Of a DNA stretch of 15,105 bases, positions 14,066 to 15,105 are shown piece after piece. The notes under the pieces are model-generated. The model was given only the letters and a program-made list of their open reading frames with translations. It made no database searches and was not told the origin of the DNA. Both the position numbers and the translations under genes were made by a program. Numbering within the stretch: position 1 is the first letter of the stretch; every line of letters starts with the position of its first letter. Origin of the DNA: an uncultured Clostridia bacterium (GTDB lineage: Bacteria; Bacillota; Clostridia; Oscillospirales; Ruminococcaceae); contig CAMWNQ010000019.1 in the NCBI GenBank assembly GCA_947175655.1, forward strand, positions 1-15,105. Reading direction: 5' to 3'.

Positions 14066-15105
14066 ATGGCACAGAATGCAGTGGCAAATAAAAAAAGAAA
14101 AAAAAGAAAATTCTTGAACGGGATAAAGGGTATTGGAAGGTTTTATCTTGGTAATGTAAGATATGGCGATACAAGTTTTCTTTTCTTCGTTTATGTAATG
14201 ATTCTTCTTGGAACAGGTCTTGTAATGATGTCATCAGCGAGTTATGCGTGGGCATTTTCAAAAGAGGGTGACGGTCTTTTCTATGCAAAGGCACAAGCTA
14301 AAAATATTTTGTTAGGAATTGTGGTTATGATAATTTTTACTGGTTTTGATTATCATAATTTTAAGTTTATGAGATTCGGAAAAAGTAAAAAAACCTTTCC
14401 CACTGCCATATTTCTGTATTTACTGGGTATAGTGCTTCTTATTTCCACATTTTTCTTCGGAGTTGATGAGGGAGGTTCTATGGGTGCTAAAAGATGGCTT
14501 GTAATAGGTGGTTTCAACTTTCAGCCTTCGGAAGTAGCCAAGTTTACGCTCATAATATTTCTTGCATATATGATTGAACTTCATCACGATAAAATGTATA
14601 AGTTATTGAATGGCATAGGTATAAATATGATATTCATAGCTGTATATGCAGGACTTATAGTAATGGAACCCCATGTATCCGGTACTATTCTTGTCTGTAT
14701 TATTGGTGTTTCAATGATTTTCTGTGGTGATTCAAATTTAAAGCAGATTATAGTAATTGCATCATTCGTTGCAGTGGTGGGAGGTATTGTTATTTACTCT
14801 CAGGCTCAGGACCCTGAAAGTTATCTTTCAGTAAGATTCAAGTCTTGGCTTCATCCTTTTGATGATGTATTAAATGATACGTGGCAGACTTCAAATTCGC
14901 TTATAGCAATAGGCTCAGGCGGACTTTTCGGTCTTGGATTCGGAAATTCAAGACAGAAATATCTTTATCTTCCGGAATCACAGAGTGACTTTGTATTTTC
15001 AATTGTATGTGAGGAACTCGGATTTGTCGGAGCATTTGCAATAATTCTTGTATTTGTACTTCTCATCATAGAGGGCTATTCAATTGCTTCAAGATGTCAG
15101 GATAA
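14066..15105 (+). CDS. ftsW: FtsW/RodA/SpoVE-family (SEDS) glycosyltransferase, 3' end cut by window
   Basis: An open frame of 346 codons running off the window end. SEDS proteins polymerise lipid II into glycan strands and work with a class B PBP such as the one encoded upstream. Seen: a very basic cytoplasmic N-terminus (KKRKKRK at about 9-15), several long hydrophobic helices, GAKRWLVIGGFNFQPSEVAKF (140-160), an EPHVSGTILV block, the IAIGSGGLFGLGFGNSRQKY segment ending at 299, and LPESQSDFVFSIVCEELG (302-319). These are standard FtsW/SpoVE signatures. Location in the dcw cluster favours FtsW (division) or SpoVE (cortex) over RodA (elongation), but sequence alone does not separate them firmly. 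The start has TGGAGG at 14055-14060, a slightly short 5-base spacer. The first codons contain runs of seven and eight A. Confidence 0.92.
   Translation, partial: MAQNAVANKKRKKRKFLNGIKGIGRFYLGNVRYGDTSFLFFVYVMILLGTGLVMMSSASYAWAFSKEGDGLFYAKAQAKNILLGIVVMIIFTGFDYHNFKFMRFGKSKKTFPTAIFLYLLGIVLLISTFFFGVDEGGSMGAKRWLVIGGFNFQPSEVAKFTLIIFLAYMIELHHDKMYKLLNGIGINMIFIAVYAGLIVMEPHVSGTILVCIIGVSMIFCGDSNLKQIIVIASFVAVVGGIVIYSQAQDPESYLSVRFKSWLHPFDDVLNDTWQTSNSLIAIGSGGLFGLGFGNSRQKYLYLPESQSDFVFSIVCEELGFVGAFAIILVFVLLIIEGYSIASRCQD

Overview
The window reads as chromosomal DNA of a low-GC Gram-positive bacterium, most likely a Ruminococcus-like member of the Oscillospiraceae. Evidence for this is the AT-rich sequence with strong GGAGG-type ribosome binding sites, class B sortases, a penicillin-binding protein with two PASTA domains, a MurE with the DNPR motif of meso-diaminopimelate-adding enzymes, and a MurE-MurF-MraY-FtsW order of division/cell wall (dcw) type. 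The genus is an inference. All ten recognisable genes lie on the + strand.

Layout. Bases 62-4352 hold thiI (tRNA 4-thiouridine synthesis), pncC (CinA C-terminal type nicotinamide-nucleotide amidase) and two tandem class B sortases. pncC and the first sortase overlap by 8 bases. Bases 4353-4512 are a structured leader in front of a secreted SpoIID/LytB-type protein (4513-5742), whose domain order is circularly permuted. A strong intrinsic terminator (5788-5821) closes this half.

The second half is a dcw cluster. A good vegetative promoter (TTGAAA, 17 bases, TATAAT), with a perfect inverted repeat over its -35 box, precedes rsmH/mraW, an ftsL-like gene, a PASTA-bearing transpeptidase (FtsI/SpoVD class), murE, murF, mraY and an ftsW-type SEDS gene cut by the window edge. 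A second promoter of the same quality lies at the end of the ftsL-like gene. It is followed by two adjacent hairpins and a T tract just ahead of the transpeptidase gene, so this is a possible attenuator or a small RNA of about 77 nt. mraZ is not found before rsmH and murD is not found between mraY and ftsW.

An AT-rich palindromic repeat, with arms related to AATTCATAATT, occurs four times, each time immediately or shortly after a stop codon or terminator: between the sortases, before the rsmH promoter, between the transpeptidase and murE, and between mraY and ftsW.

Together the second-half genes build the peptidoglycan precursor (MurE adds meso-DAP, MurF adds D-Ala-D-Ala, MraY makes lipid I) and polymerise and cross-link it at the division site (FtsW, PASTA-PBP, FtsL). 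The SpoIID-like protein and the sortases are also cell-surface enzymes. I found no CRISPR array, tRNA, rRNA, transposase or phage gene.
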